Positions 17,678 to 27,236 of a stretch of DNA of 64,000 nucleotides are shown here, one piece after another. Location of the stretch: positions 1 through 64,000 of the forward strand of contig NZ_MDSK01000011.1 in the NCBI RefSeq assembly GCF_002940205.1. The letters are read 5' to 3'. The stretch comes from Xanthomonas arboricola pv. guizotiae (lineage in GTDB: Bacteria; Pseudomonadota; Gammaproteobacteria; Xanthomonadales; Xanthomonadaceae). A model generated the notes under the pieces. It searched no databases. It saw only the letters and a list, made by a program, of their open reading frames with translations, and was not told where the DNA came from. How positions within the stretch are numbered: position 1 is the stretch's first letter; each line of letters begins with the position of its first letter. Position numbers and translations under genes: made by a program.

Positions 17678-19375
17678 TTACGACGCCGGTACGCGCAATG
17701 CCCGATACGGCGGGGTGGACATCACCATCTCGGCCAGCGAATAGGCCAGCTCGCGTTCGGCCAGCACCGCGCCGTCGGCGCCGTGTTCGAGCAGGTGCTT
17801 GACCTCGGTGTCGCTGTGCGCGCGCGCCAGCAGCGTCAGCGAGGGGTTGATCGCGCGCAGCTTGGCCAGCGCCTCGCCGGCTTCCAGCGGCTGCGGGATC
17901 GCCAGGATCGCGATCTTGGCATGCTCCGGGCGGGCTTCGGCCAGCACGCGGTCGGCCGCCGCACTGCCGCGGATGCCGGGAATGCCGGCCGCATGCGCCT
18001 TGGCCACGTGATCGCTGTTGTCGTCGATCACCAGCACCGGCACGCCGCGGCCACGCAGCAGCTGCGCCAGCGCGCTGCCGACGCGGCCATAGCCGATCAC
18101 GATGGCATGGCCGTCCAGCGGCAGCGGCGGGCCGGGCGGCAGTTCCGGCTCCACCGCGGCCGGGGCGTCCTGCGCTTGCCTGGCCTGCCAGCGGTCCAGC
18201 CACGAGAACAGGAACGGGTTGGCGATGATCGACAGCAGCGCACCGGCCAGGATCAGGTCGCGCCCGGTTTCCGGCAGGATCGCCAGCTGCACGCCCAGCC
18301 CGGCCAGGATGAAGGAGAACTCGCCGATCTGCGCCAGGCTGGTGGAAATGGTCAGCGCGGTGCCGGTGGGGTGGCCGAACGCACGCACGATCACGAATGC
18401 GGCCAGCGACTTGCCCAGGGTCACGGTCAGGAACGTGGCCAGCACCTGCCACGGATGCTCGACCAGGATCATCGGGTCGAACAGCATGCCCACCGAGACG
18501 AAGAACAGCACCGCGAACGCATCGCGCAACGGCAGCGAATCGCTGGCGGCCTTGTGGCTGAGCTCGGATTCCTTCAGCAACATGCCGGCGAAGAACGCGC
18601 CCAGCGCGAACGACACCCCGAACAGCGTGGCCGACAGGAACGCCACGCCCAGCGCGATGCCGAGCACGGCCAGGGTGAACAGCTCGCGCGAGCCGGTGGC
18701 GGCGACCTTTTCCAGCGACCACGGAATCACCCGCCGCCCGACCACCAGCATCACCGCCACGAACGCCACCATCTTGAACAGCGTCAGGCCCAGCGCGGCC
18801 AGCAGCGAGGTGGACTCGCCGGCATGCGCCGCGGCCGGCGCGGCGGTGCCCAGCACCTCGGCCAGGGCCGGCAACATCACCAGCGCGATCACCATCACCA
18901 GGTCTTCGACGATCAGCCAGCCCACCGCGATGCGGCCACGCTGGGTTTCCAGCAGGCGGCGTTCTTCCAGTGCGCGCAGCAGCACCACGGTACTGGCCAC
19001 CGACAGCGCCAGACCGAACACCAGCCCATGCATCAACGGCCAGCCCATGCTCCAGGCCAGCGCCCAGCCGAGCAGCGTGGCGACCACGATCTGCGCCAAC
19101 GCGCCCGGAATCGCGATCCATTTCACTTCCATCAGGTCGTCGAGCGAGAAGTGCAGGCCCACGCCGAACATCAGCAGCATCACGCCCAGCTCGGACAACT
19201 GGTTGGCCATGGTCTGGTCGGCCACGAAGCCGGGCGTGAACGGCCCGACGCAGACGCCGGCCAGCAGATAGCCGACCAGCGGCGAGAGTTTCACTTTCTG
19301 TGCGAGCGTGCCCAGCACGAAAGCGACCGCGAGGCCGACGGCGATGATGTCGATGAGGCTGGTGTCGTGATGCAT
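17678..19375 (-). CDS. ybaL: YbaL-type monovalent cation:proton antiporter
   Basis: A 565-residue inner-membrane protein of the CPA2/KefB family. Residues 1 to about 390 form 12 or so membrane helices with VGYLLAGVCVGPFTPGFVAD, LMFGVGLHFSLDDLMEVKW, a SVASTVVLLRALEE helix and the DAFAVLFFVSVGMLFDP stretch. After a proline-rich linker comes a TrkA-N Rossmann domain (IVIGYGRVGSALAQLLRGRG, then LVIDDN) to about residue 550. The N-terminal MHHDTSLI start and the overall layout match E. coli YbaL rather than KefB/KefC. Cation specificity is unknown from sequence. Transcribed alone, with a terminator downstream. Confidence 0.87.
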   Translation of the reverse strand: MHHDTSLIDIIAVGLAVAFVLGTLAQKVKLSPLVGYLLAGVCVGPFTPGFVADQTMANQLSELGVMLLMFGVGLHFSLDDLMEVKWIAIPGALAQIVVATLLGWALAWSMGWPLMHGLVFGLALSVASTVVLLRALEERRLLETQRGRIAVGWLIVEDLVMVIALVMLPALAEVLGTAAPAAAHAGESTSLLAALGLTLFKMVAFVAVMLVVGRRVIPWSLEKVAATGSRELFTLAVLGIALGVAFLSATLFGVSFALGAFFAGMLLKESELSHKAASDSLPLRDAFAVLFFVSVGMLFDPMILVEHPWQVLATFLTVTLGKSLAAFVIVRAFGHPTGTALTISTSLAQIGEFSFILAGLGVQLAILPETGRDLILAGALLSIIANPFLFSWLDRWQARQAQDAPAAVEPELPPGPPLPLDGHAIVIGYGRVGSALAQLLRGRGVPVLVIDDNSDHVAKAHAAGIPGIRGSAAADRVLAEARPEHAKIAILAIPQPLEAGEALAKLRAINPSLTLLARAHSDTEVKHLLEHGADGAVLAERELAYSLAEMVMSTPPYRALRVPAS

Positions 19376-19815
19376 TCCAATCCGTTGTGAGAGTGTCCGA
19401 GAGAGCGTCGCGGGCGCGACCAGCCAACGGCACTGCGCCGGGCGTCGCCTGCGGGCATTGCGTGGTCATGGCTGGAGTCCGGCGCGGGGGAACCGGGACC
19501 GCGTTGCTGGTCCGGTTGGCCGGACGCCCATAGTACACAGCGCTTGATTAACGCGATGCGACACGCAGCGCATGCACGCAGGCGGACGGATGCGTCGGAC
19601 GCCGCGCGCAAACCGCGATGGCGCGCTCGTGCGAGCTGCGATGCACCGTGCAAGTCCGGCACGCCGATTCAACATTGACGACACCGCTTCGCGCTTGCGC
19701 AAGGCCGCGGCGCGGTGCCGGCCGACAATCCGGTCTCCCAGTGGAGCGCCTGCGTCGTTCGGCAGGCCCACGCATGCATCGCCCCCGTTGCGGGCGATGC
19801 CACACGAGCCAGGCC
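19376..19815. other. Divergent spacer between ybaL and the P450 gene
   Basis: About 440 bases with no convincing gene, repeat or RNA. It must hold the divergent promoters of both neighbours, but no strong -35/-10 pair or operator was recognised by eye. Confidence 0.5.
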
Positions 19816-21009
19816 ATGCATCTCAGCGATTTGGCAACACCCCAGTTCCGGCACGACCCCTATCCGACCTACGCACGCCTGCGCGAGGAAGGCCCGCTGG
19901 TGCAGGTGGCGGAGGGGCGGCTGATGTCCGGCCGCTACGCGGTGGTCGATCGCCTGCTCGGCGACCGCCGGGTCGGCCGCGACTATCTGCACAGCATTCG
20001 CCTGCGCTACGGCGAGGCGGCGGTGCACCTGCCGCTGTTTCAGGGCATAAGCCGCATGTTCCTGCTGCTCAACCCGCCGCTGCACACCCAGTTGCGCGGA
20101 CTGATGACACAGGCCTTCGGTGCGCGGCAGATGGAATCCATGCGTGAGATAGCCAGCGATACCGCCGCGGGGTTGATCGACGCCTTTCAGGCAGACGGCC
20201 ACTGCGATCTGCTGACCGCGTTCGCGTTCCCGCTGCCGATCGCCATCATCTGCCGCATGCTGGATATCGATGCGGCCGATGTCACCGCGTTGAGTCACGC
20301 GACCAGCGCACTGGCAAAAGTCTTCGATCCGATGATGACGGCGGAAGAGCTGCAGGCCACCAGCGTTGCGTACGACCAGCTGGCGAGGTATTTCCACGGC
20401 GTGATCGCGCAACGTCGCAGCGCTGGCGGCGAGGATCTGATCGCGCGTTTCATCCAGGCCGAGGACAACGGCCGCCGCCTGAGCGATGAGGAGATCGTCT
20501 CCAACGTGATCCTGCTGTTCTTTGCCGGCCACGAAACCACCTCCAACATGATCTGCAATGCGTTGGTCGCGCTGCATCGGCATCCGCAGCAATGGCGCCT
20601 GCTGCAGGAAACCCCGAGCCTGCTGCCCAATGCAGTGCTCGAATGCATGCGCTACGACAGCTCGGTGCAGATCGCCACGCGCACCGCGTTGCAGGATGTC
20701 GAGATCGAGGGCGTGGCGGTTCCCCAGGGCGCCATGCTGTATCTGATGCTGGGCGCGGCCAATCACGACACGCTGCAGTTCACCGACCCGCAGCTGCTGG
20801 ATATCCGCCGCCAGCAGGGCCGCGCGCTGTCGTTCGGTGGCGGCATCCACCACTGCCTGGGCAACCGGCTGGCGCTGATCGAAATGGAAGCCGCGCTGGC
20901 CTGCCTGCTGGCGCGGCTGCCGGCGCTTCGGCTGGAGCAGCTGGACACGCTGAGCTGGAACGATCGCGCCAACCTGCGCGGTGTGGACGCGCTGCTCGCC
21001 TCCTGGTGA
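19816..21009 (+). CDS. Cytochrome P450
   Basis: A soluble bacterial P450 of 397 residues from the ATG at 19816, chosen because MHLSDLATPQFRHDPYPTYARLR is the usual start and earlier in-frame ATGs add non-homologous sequence. The oxygen-activating I-helix reads FFAGHETTSNM, the K-helix ExxR is ECMR, and the heme loop is FGGGIHHCLGNRLAL with the proximal cysteine at residue 347. It must receive electrons from a separate ferredoxin system; none is nearby. The substrate is unknown. It resembles class I CYP107-like enzymes, but that subfamily assignment is only a guess. Transcribed alone, closed by a perfect hairpin. Confidence 0.9.
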   Translation: MHLSDLATPQFRHDPYPTYARLREEGPLVQVAEGRLMSGRYAVVDRLLGDRRVGRDYLHSIRLRYGEAAVHLPLFQGISRMFLLLNPPLHTQLRGLMTQAFGARQMESMREIASDTAAGLIDAFQADGHCDLLTAFAFPLPIAIICRMLDIDAADVTALSHATSALAKVFDPMMTAEELQATSVAYDQLARYFHGVIAQRRSAGGEDLIARFIQAEDNGRRLSDEEIVSNVILLFFAGHETTSNMICNALVALHRHPQQWRLLQETPSLLPNAVLECMRYDSSVQIATRTALQDVEIEGVAVPQGAMLYLMLGAANHDTLQFTDPQLLDIRRQQGRALSFGGGIHHCLGNRLALIEMEAALACLLARLPALRLEQLDTLSWNDRANLRGVDALLASW

Positions 21010-21127
21010 GTTGCGGCCAGGCGGCGCAGCGCCGGACCGGCACGCAGTGTTGCAGCAGTCGTAGCGCTGGCAATCACTGCGGCAGATGACGCACGGCCGC
21101 TGCACGCGAATCGAAGCCCACAACGAC

Positions 21128-21155
21128 AAACACCGCCGATCACTCGGCGGTGTTT
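21128..21155. terminator. Bidirectional hairpin terminator between P450 and a TonB-dependent receptor
   Basis: Perfect 12-base arms AAACACCGCCGA/TCGGCGGTGTTT with a TCAC loop lie between two convergent genes. Short A and T runs at the ends let it act on both strands. Confidence 0.75.
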
Positions 21156-21200
21156 ACGTTGACGCAGCCGCGGATCGTCAGGTCCGCTCGAGCCCGCCGG

Positions 21201-23600
21201 TCAGAACCGGTAGGTGACCCGCCCGTACCAGTAGCGGCCGTTGAAGCCGAACGGCGACAGCGACGAATACTGCAGGCCGCCGGCGCGGTCGTCGTAGCCG
21301 GTGGTCAGCTGCGCCTTGGTCGGATACTGATTGGTGAGGTTGTCCGCGCCCACGGTGAAGGTGAACGCGTTCCAGGTCTGGCTGGCAGCCAGGTTCAACA
21401 ACCAGCGCGCGTCGTAGGTCTGGTCCTGGCTGCCATCGGCCGGGTCGCTGATGCGCTTGATCGACCCATAGCGGGTGGCGTTGAAGTTCAGCGCAAATCC
21501 GCCAATCGACCAGTCGGCCGCCGCCATGTACTTGGTGCGCGGGGTGGCGTCGGTGAGCAGGCCCTGGCTGGCGCGCCCGAAGTTGGGGTTGGATAGTTCC
21601 AGGATCGTGGTCTTGTTGTAGTTGGCGCTGGCACTGAGATTGAGCTTGCCGTAGCTGCCCAGGTCGGCGAGATAGCTGTTGATCCAGTCCACGCCACGGG
21701 TGCGGCTGGTGGCGCCGTTGACGAAGAACTGCACCGCGGCCACCTGGCCGATCGGCTGCGCCAGCTGCAGCTGGTCCGAATACAGGATCTGGTCCCAGAT
21801 GCGGATCTGGTACACGTCCAGGCTGGAGGTGAAGTCGGCGGTCGGCTGCCACACGGCGCCCAGGCCATAGTTGGTGGATTTCTCCGGGCTCAGCGGGCCG
21901 GCGCCCAGCGCCACCGCGACCGGGTCGGAGGTGCGGTAGGTACCGACCTGCACCAGCTCGCCGTTCTGGATCAGCGTCACCACCGAGGCGTAGTTCTGCT
22001 GGGCCAGCGACGGTGCGCGGAAGCCGTTGGAGATGGTGCCGCGCAGCGAGAAGGTGTCGCTGAAGGCGTAGCGCGCCGACAGCTTGCCCGAACGCGTGGA
22101 GCCGGCGTCGCTGTAGTTTTCATAACGCCCGGCGATACCGCCGGACAGCTTGTCGGTGATGTCCGCTTCCAGGTTGGCGTAGACCGCATTGCTGTGGCGT
22201 CCGAACTTGCCGGCCACCGTCGGCTCCAGGCCGGAGAACACCTGTGCACCGCCCGGATACGGCGCGCCGTCGTCGGGATTGATGGTGTTGGGATCGAAGA
22301 AGTACGACTCCGGCGAGCCGGCGGTGATCTGGTAGCGGTCCTGGCGATGCTCGGCACCGAAGGCCACATTGACCGGATACGCCAGGCCCCAGTCGAAGGA
22401 CTTGTTGACGTCCAGGTTGATGGTGCCCTGTTCGGTTTCGAAGCCACCGGAGTTGAAATTGGTCGGCGAGCTGCCGGTGGTCCAGTACAGGTTGGTGTTG
22501 ATGCTGTTGAGGATGTTGAAGTTCATGTCGTTCTTGCCGTAGGTGGCCGACACGTCCCAGTTCCATTCGCTCTCGGTGCTGCCTTTCAAACCCAGCACGG
22601 CCGAGCGGTCGTTGGTGGGGTTGTAGATCTGCGGCAGGAAGCCGTTCGGATAGATCGCCTGCACATTGCGCGCGGTGTTGTCGGCGGCGCGGTAGTAGCC
22701 GTTGGAGGTGACCTCGCGACGGCTCATGCTGAGGTGGCCGTACAGTTCCAGGTTCGGTGAGAACGCGTAGCCGAATGCGGCCAGTCCCTGATAGAACCTG
22801 GAGGCCGGGTCGCCGTGGCGCTGGTAGGGCACACCGCCCGGATTGGGCGTGCCCGGCACGGTGGTGGCGCGGTTGGTGTTCTCGCCGCGGTTGGTGCTCA
22901 TGGTGTTCTGGTAGTTCCAGGACAGCCGCACCCAGCCCGGCGGGGTGTCGCCGCCGCTGCCGCCGAACGGCAGGCCGACCGAGCCGTCGATGCCGTTCTG
23001 CTCGCCATCGCCCTTGTCCATGATGCCGCCATTGACCGACACGCTGTTGCTGCCGGCATCGGCGCCATGCTTGAGCACGATATTGACCACGCCGGCGATC
23101 GCATCGGAGCCGTATTGGGCCGAGGCGCCGTCGCGCAGCACTTCGATGCGCGCGATCGCCGACATCGGCAGCGAGTTCAGGTCGGCCGGCGCCGAGCCGC
23201 GGCCGACGTACGGGTTGTAGTTGATCAGCGAGGAGGTGTGATAGCGCTTGCCGTCGACCAGCACCAGCACCGCATCCGGCGACAGGCCGCGCAGCGTGGC
23301 CGGGCGCGCGGCATCGTTGCCATCGGAGATCGCCGGGCGCGGGAAGTTCAGCGACGGCAGCAGCTTGCCCAGCGCGGTGGCGATGTCGGTGGCGCCGGTG
23401 GCCTGCAGCGACTGCTCGGTGATGATGTCGATCGGCGATTCGGATTCGGCCACCGTGCGGTCGCTGACGCGCGTACCGGTGACGATCAGGGTGTCCAGGG
23501 TTTTCTGCGGCTGGGCAGGCTGCGATTGCGCACTGGCAGCGAACGTGCAGACGGTGAGTGCGACCGAGATCGCAAGCGAGAGTGCGTTGGAGGTGTGCAT
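21201..23600 (-). CDS. TonB-dependent receptor (paralogue 1 of 3)
   Basis: A 799-residue outer-membrane receptor. The signal peptide ends after ASA (about residue 24), then TLDTLIVTGTRV, a plug with DGKRYHTSSLIN and RIEVLRDGASAQYGSDAIAG, and a barrel ending YWYGRVTYRF. The DGASAQYGSDAIAGVVNI and NPYVGRG features mark the large Xanthomonadales receptor subgroup, not the classical siderophore receptors. The two next receptors share nearly the same N-terminal plug, so these are tandem duplicates. The substrate is unknown; no Fur box or degradative enzyme with a clear substrate is adjacent. Transcribed after paralogue 2, 314 bases apart. Confidence 0.88.
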   Translation of the reverse strand: MHTSNALSLAISVALTVCTFAASAQSQPAQPQKTLDTLIVTGTRVSDRTVAESESPIDIITEQSLQATGATDIATALGKLLPSLNFPRPAISDGNDAARPATLRGLSPDAVLVLVDGKRYHTSSLINYNPYVGRGSAPADLNSLPMSAIARIEVLRDGASAQYGSDAIAGVVNIVLKHGADAGSNSVSVNGGIMDKGDGEQNGIDGSVGLPFGGSGGDTPPGWVRLSWNYQNTMSTNRGENTNRATTVPGTPNPGGVPYQRHGDPASRFYQGLAAFGYAFSPNLELYGHLSMSRREVTSNGYYRAADNTARNVQAIYPNGFLPQIYNPTNDRSAVLGLKGSTESEWNWDVSATYGKNDMNFNILNSINTNLYWTTGSSPTNFNSGGFETEQGTINLDVNKSFDWGLAYPVNVAFGAEHRQDRYQITAGSPESYFFDPNTINPDDGAPYPGGAQVFSGLEPTVAGKFGRHSNAVYANLEADITDKLSGGIAGRYENYSDAGSTRSGKLSARYAFSDTFSLRGTISNGFRAPSLAQQNYASVVTLIQNGELVQVGTYRTSDPVAVALGAGPLSPEKSTNYGLGAVWQPTADFTSSLDVYQIRIWDQILYSDQLQLAQPIGQVAAVQFFVNGATSRTRGVDWINSYLADLGSYGKLNLSASANYNKTTILELSNPNFGRASQGLLTDATPRTKYMAAADWSIGGFALNFNATRYGSIKRISDPADGSQDQTYDARWLLNLAASQTWNAFTFTVGADNLTNQYPTKAQLTTGYDDRAGGLQYSSLSPFGFNGRYWYGRVTYRF

Positions 23601-23914
23601 GGGAATGGAGACTCAAAGGGAATGGTGGACGCAGCGCTGCGCTGCGCGTATTGCCGGGGGAAGACAACGGCGGACTGCGTGACCCGTGTTGCCTGCGCGC
23701 AGCGTGTGTGCGCTGGCGAGGCGACGTGCACAGCAAGACAGCAGACTGCAACGCAGCGTCTGCTGCGTGGCGCATCCTTGCGAAAGAAGGGGGGAACTCG
23801 CCCTTTCGCGACAATCGGAAAGGGCGAGCGATGCTGCGGGGCGTGCTGCCTTGTCTCAGCGAGGCGGGACGAGGCGATCGACGTGCCGGCCGCTGCCGAC
23901 CGGCATGCGGCGAC
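23601..23914. repeat. Spacer with an 11-base-arm hairpin between two TonB-dependent receptor genes
   Basis: The 314-base spacer has no gene. It carries a perfect hairpin with arms CTCGCCCTTTC (23797-23807) and GAAAGGGCGAG (23818-23828) around a ten-base loop, about 90 bases past the stop of the upstream receptor on the minus strand. No T tract follows, so it may be a Rho-assisted or stabilising structure rather than a full terminator. Confidence 0.45.
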
Positions 23915-26302
23915 TTACCACTTGTAGCTCACGTTGGCATACACCAGCGCACCGTTGAAACCGAACGGCGAGGCGCTGCTGTAGGGCAGGTAGGTGCGCG
24001 TGCCCAGGCCGGCTTCCTGGCGGTCGGGATACTCGTTGAGCACGTTGTCGCCGCCGATGGTGAAGTTCCAGTCGTTCAACTTGTAGGACGCGGCCAGGTC
24101 CAGCGTCCACTTGGCCGCATAGGTCTGGTCGCTGCCGGCGTTGGTGCCGAAGGTGCTGAACTCGCCCCAGCGCGTGGCGGTGCCGGTGAACGACCAGTTG
24201 CCCGGCGACCAGGTGCCGCCCAGGAAGAACTTGTCGCGCGGCGTGCCTTCGGTGATGCGACCGAGTTCGGCGCGGCCGATGCGCACTGCGCCCGGATCGA
24301 TCGCTTCCAGCGCTGCCGGGTTGTCGGCGATCCGTTCCACCTCGGTCTTGTTGTAGTTGTAGCCTGAGGTCAGCTCCGCGCTGCCGCCGTCCAGGTTCCA
24401 GCGATAGGTGCCGACCGCATCCACGCCCTGGGTCTTGGTGTCCACCGCGTTGGTGAAGTAGCGCCCGCCACCGATGCCCGGGAAGCCATTGGCCTGCAGA
24501 TAATTGCGCGCCGCATTGGAGGTGAGGTTTTCCGACAGCACGATGCGGTCGTCGATCTCGATGCGGTACGCATCGACCGTGATGTACAGGTTTTCGATCG
24601 GCTGCAGCACCACGCCAAGACCGTAGTTCTTGGATTCCTCGGCCTTCAACGGCTCGGCACCGAGTGCGATCGCGGCCGGGTTGTCGGTACGGAACGTGCC
24701 GATCTCGAACGGGACTGCAGTGACCGTGCCGTTGGGCTGGGCCACGTTGAGGAACTGCGTGGCGATCGACTGGAAGTTCTGCTGCTGCAACGACGGCGCA
24801 CGGAAACCGGTGGAGGCGGTGGCGCGGACGGCCACCTTGTCGGTGAACGCATAGCGCAGCGACAGCTTGCCGGTGGCGGTGTCGCCGAAGTCGCTGTACT
24901 TTTCGTAGCGCCCGGCCAGGCCGGCCGAAAGCTTTTCGGTCAGATCCGCTTCCAGGTCGACGTACGCCGAATGGCTGTTGCGGTTGTAGTAACCGGCGTC
25001 GGAGAGCTTGAAGCCGGGGAACACCTGCGCGCCCGGGATCAGCGCGCCATTGGCCGAAGGAATGCCGCCATTGGCCGAGGAAGCCGCATCGCCGGGCGAC
25101 TGGTTGAACTTCTCGCCACGCCATTCCGCGCCGAAGGCCAGCGTGACCGGATACGCCAGGCCCCAGTCGAGGGTCTTGGTGAAGTCGGCATTGAGCACGT
25201 TCTGGGTCACTTCCAGCGTGCCGGCATGGAAGTCGGTCGGGCTGGCCAGCCCCAGGCTGTTGTTCAGGCTGTTGCGCACATCGAAGGTGAGATTGTTCTG
25301 GCCGTAGTTGTAGCTCAGGTCGATGTTCAGGCCGCCTTCGGTGGAAGTCTTCAGACCACCCACCCAGGACACGTCCTTGCTGACGTTGTAGATCTGCGGC
25401 AGGAAGCCGTCCGGATAGATTTCCGGGCGGTTGCGGTTGTCGCCGGCAAAGCGGAAATAGCCGTTGGACAGCACTTCGCGGCGGCTGACCATGCCGAACG
25501 AGTAGAAGGTCAGGTAATCGGTGGGGCTGTATTCGCCGTTGAACGAGATCGCGCCCTGGTCGATGTCCGGATCGCCGTAGCGCTGCTCCACGCGGCCGCC
25601 GAACGGCAATGCGCGGTTGGTCTGGTCCGAATGCCCGGCCTGCGCGGCCAGATGCACCTTGCCGGTGCCGGCAAAGCTGAAACCGGCATCGCCGGACAGC
25701 TGGTACTGCTCACCGTCGCCGGCGCTGTACTTGCCGTAGCGGCCATTGACGCTGCCGCCCTCGCCGCTGCCCTTGAGCACGATGTTGATCACGCCGGCAA
25801 TCGCATCCGAGCCGTATTGCGCAGACGCACCGTCGCGCAGCACTTCGATGCGCTCCACCGCGGCGATCGGAATGGTGTTGAGATCGGCCGGCGAGGAACC
25901 ACGGCCCTGGGTGTCGTTGAGATTGATCAACGCGGTGCTGTGATAGCGCTTGCCGTTGACCAGCACCAGCACCTGATCGGGCGACAGGCCGCGCAGCTGT
26001 GCCGGGCGCACTGCGTCCGAGCCGTCGGAGATGGCCGGGCGGGGGAAATTCAACGAGGGGATCGCGCGTGACAGCGCGGTCGCCAGCTCGGTGGTGCCGG
26101 TCGATTCCAGTGCCTGTGGCGAGATGATGTCGATCGGCGATGCCGATTCGGCCACGGTGCGATCGGCCACGCGCGTGCCGGTCACGATCAAGGTATCGAG
26201 GGTTTTCTGGGTGGGAGCCTGTGACTGCGCAGATGCGTTTGAAGCGGAGAACGACAGTGCAAGAACAACGGCAACTGCGAGTGGACTGGTCTTGCAATTC
26301 AT
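23915..26302 (-). CDS. TonB-dependent receptor (paralogue 2 of 3)
   Basis: A 795-residue receptor from the ATG at 26302, which gives a good signal peptide (MNCKTSPLAVAVVLALSF, cut after ASA). Earlier ATGs add sequence lacking a signal. The plug segments TLDTLIVTGTRVADRTVAES and NGKRYHSTALINLNDTQGRG, followed by RIEVLRDGASAQYGSDAIAG, closely parallel paralogues 1 and 3. The barrel ends ALVYANVSYKW, with the terminal aromatic residue needed for outer-membrane assembly. Upstream on the minus strand a TTGACA stands at about 26413-26418, but no good -10 follows, so the promoter is only tentative. Substrate unknown. Confidence 0.88.
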   Translation of the reverse strand: MNCKTSPLAVAVVLALSFSASNASAQSQAPTQKTLDTLIVTGTRVADRTVAESASPIDIISPQALESTGTTELATALSRAIPSLNFPRPAISDGSDAVRPAQLRGLSPDQVLVLVNGKRYHSTALINLNDTQGRGSSPADLNTIPIAAVERIEVLRDGASAQYGSDAIAGVINIVLKGSGEGGSVNGRYGKYSAGDGEQYQLSGDAGFSFAGTGKVHLAAQAGHSDQTNRALPFGGRVEQRYGDPDIDQGAISFNGEYSPTDYLTFYSFGMVSRREVLSNGYFRFAGDNRNRPEIYPDGFLPQIYNVSKDVSWVGGLKTSTEGGLNIDLSYNYGQNNLTFDVRNSLNNSLGLASPTDFHAGTLEVTQNVLNADFTKTLDWGLAYPVTLAFGAEWRGEKFNQSPGDAASSANGGIPSANGALIPGAQVFPGFKLSDAGYYNRNSHSAYVDLEADLTEKLSAGLAGRYEKYSDFGDTATGKLSLRYAFTDKVAVRATASTGFRAPSLQQQNFQSIATQFLNVAQPNGTVTAVPFEIGTFRTDNPAAIALGAEPLKAEESKNYGLGVVLQPIENLYITVDAYRIEIDDRIVLSENLTSNAARNYLQANGFPGIGGGRYFTNAVDTKTQGVDAVGTYRWNLDGGSAELTSGYNYNKTEVERIADNPAALEAIDPGAVRIGRAELGRITEGTPRDKFFLGGTWSPGNWSFTGTATRWGEFSTFGTNAGSDQTYAAKWTLDLAASYKLNDWNFTIGGDNVLNEYPDRQEAGLGTRTYLPYSSASPFGFNGALVYANVSYKW

Positions 26303-26576
26303 GCGGTGACAACTCCGAGTGGGGAACGGATGCATCGCAGGGGGGCCCCTCCCGGGCCGCGTCCGTTGCGACAGCTGCGGTGCGGCCCCAACCATTCACC
26401 ACGTGTAACCACATGTCAAATTTTGGTTACGTTGCGCAAGCAACGGTCATGCGTGGCGTGCTACTGCCATCGTTGTCATCGTGCACCAAAGTGATGCGTG
26501 CCTTACACCAGACCTGCGATATCAGCCGCTTGCCTGCACCATCATGGACATCGATACCAGATATGAAGCTTCTGCA

Positions 26577-27002
26577 TCAGAACGTGATCTGCACCGCATC
26601 GGCACTGCGTTGCGCAGGACCATGAAACACCGCTTCGATATTGTTGCCTTCCGGGTCGAGCACGAACGCAGCGTAGTAGCTGGGGTGATACGGGCGCACG
26701 CCCGGCGCGCCGTTGTCGCGACCGCCGTGGGCGAGGGCGGCCCGGTGGAATGCATGCACCATGGCCACGTCGTGCGCCTGGAAGGCCAGATGGTGGCGGC
26801 CGGTGAGTTGGCCTTGCGCCATCGTGTCGCGATCGGACACGAACAGCTCGTCGGCCCAGAAAAATCCCTCGCCTTCGCCGCCGATCGGAATGCCCAGCAC
26901 ATCGAGCACCGCCTGGTAGAAACGCCGGCTCGCCGCCAGGTCGTGGACGACCAGATGCAGGTGATCGATCAGGCGGCCACGTGAGAGCTGCGCTGCGTCC
27001 AT
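26577..27002 (-). CDS. VOC-superfamily protein (glyoxalase/dioxygenase-like)
   Basis: A 141-residue single-module vicinal-oxygen-chelate protein: LIDHLHLVVHDLAASRRFYQ opens the first beta-alpha-beta-beta-beta unit with a metal-type histidine, and GRHHLAFQAHDVAMVHAFH plus FVLDPEGNNIEAVFH complete the second, including the usual terminal glutamate. The start at 27002 is chosen over upstream codons because MDAAQLSRG leads directly into the fold. Such proteins are glyoxalases, isomerases, dioxygenases or resistance proteins; which one cannot be told. It lies between two receptor genes on the same strand, with 234 bases to the upstream receptor and 274 to the downstream one. Confidence 0.82.
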   Translation of the reverse strand: MDAAQLSRGRLIDHLHLVVHDLAASRRFYQAVLDVLGIPIGGEGEGFFWADELFVSDRDTMAQGQLTGRHHLAFQAHDVAMVHAFHRAALAHGGRDNGAPGVRPYHPSYYAAFVLDPEGNNIEAVFHGPAQRSADAVQITF

Positions 27003-27236
27003 GATGGGTGCTCCGGCAGGGTGGAAGCGGTGTTGATACCACCGCGGCCGCCGGCAGCTCTTCACGGCGCGTCGATGCCCGCGGCTGGATGGCTGCATGG
27101 CAGAACAAACAGCCAGCCGGAACGCACACGCCCCGGGCAGGCCGGGGCGTGTGGTCAGGCGTCAGGATGCGACCGTGCCGCGCGCGTCGGCAACCAACGC
27201 GTGGCAACGCCGCAGCAGGGTGGATCGCTGTATTGA

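Noticed and set aside
17567-19390. Large plus-strand frame opposite the YbaL-type antiporter
   Set aside because: Histidine/glutamine-rich antisense translation without homology.
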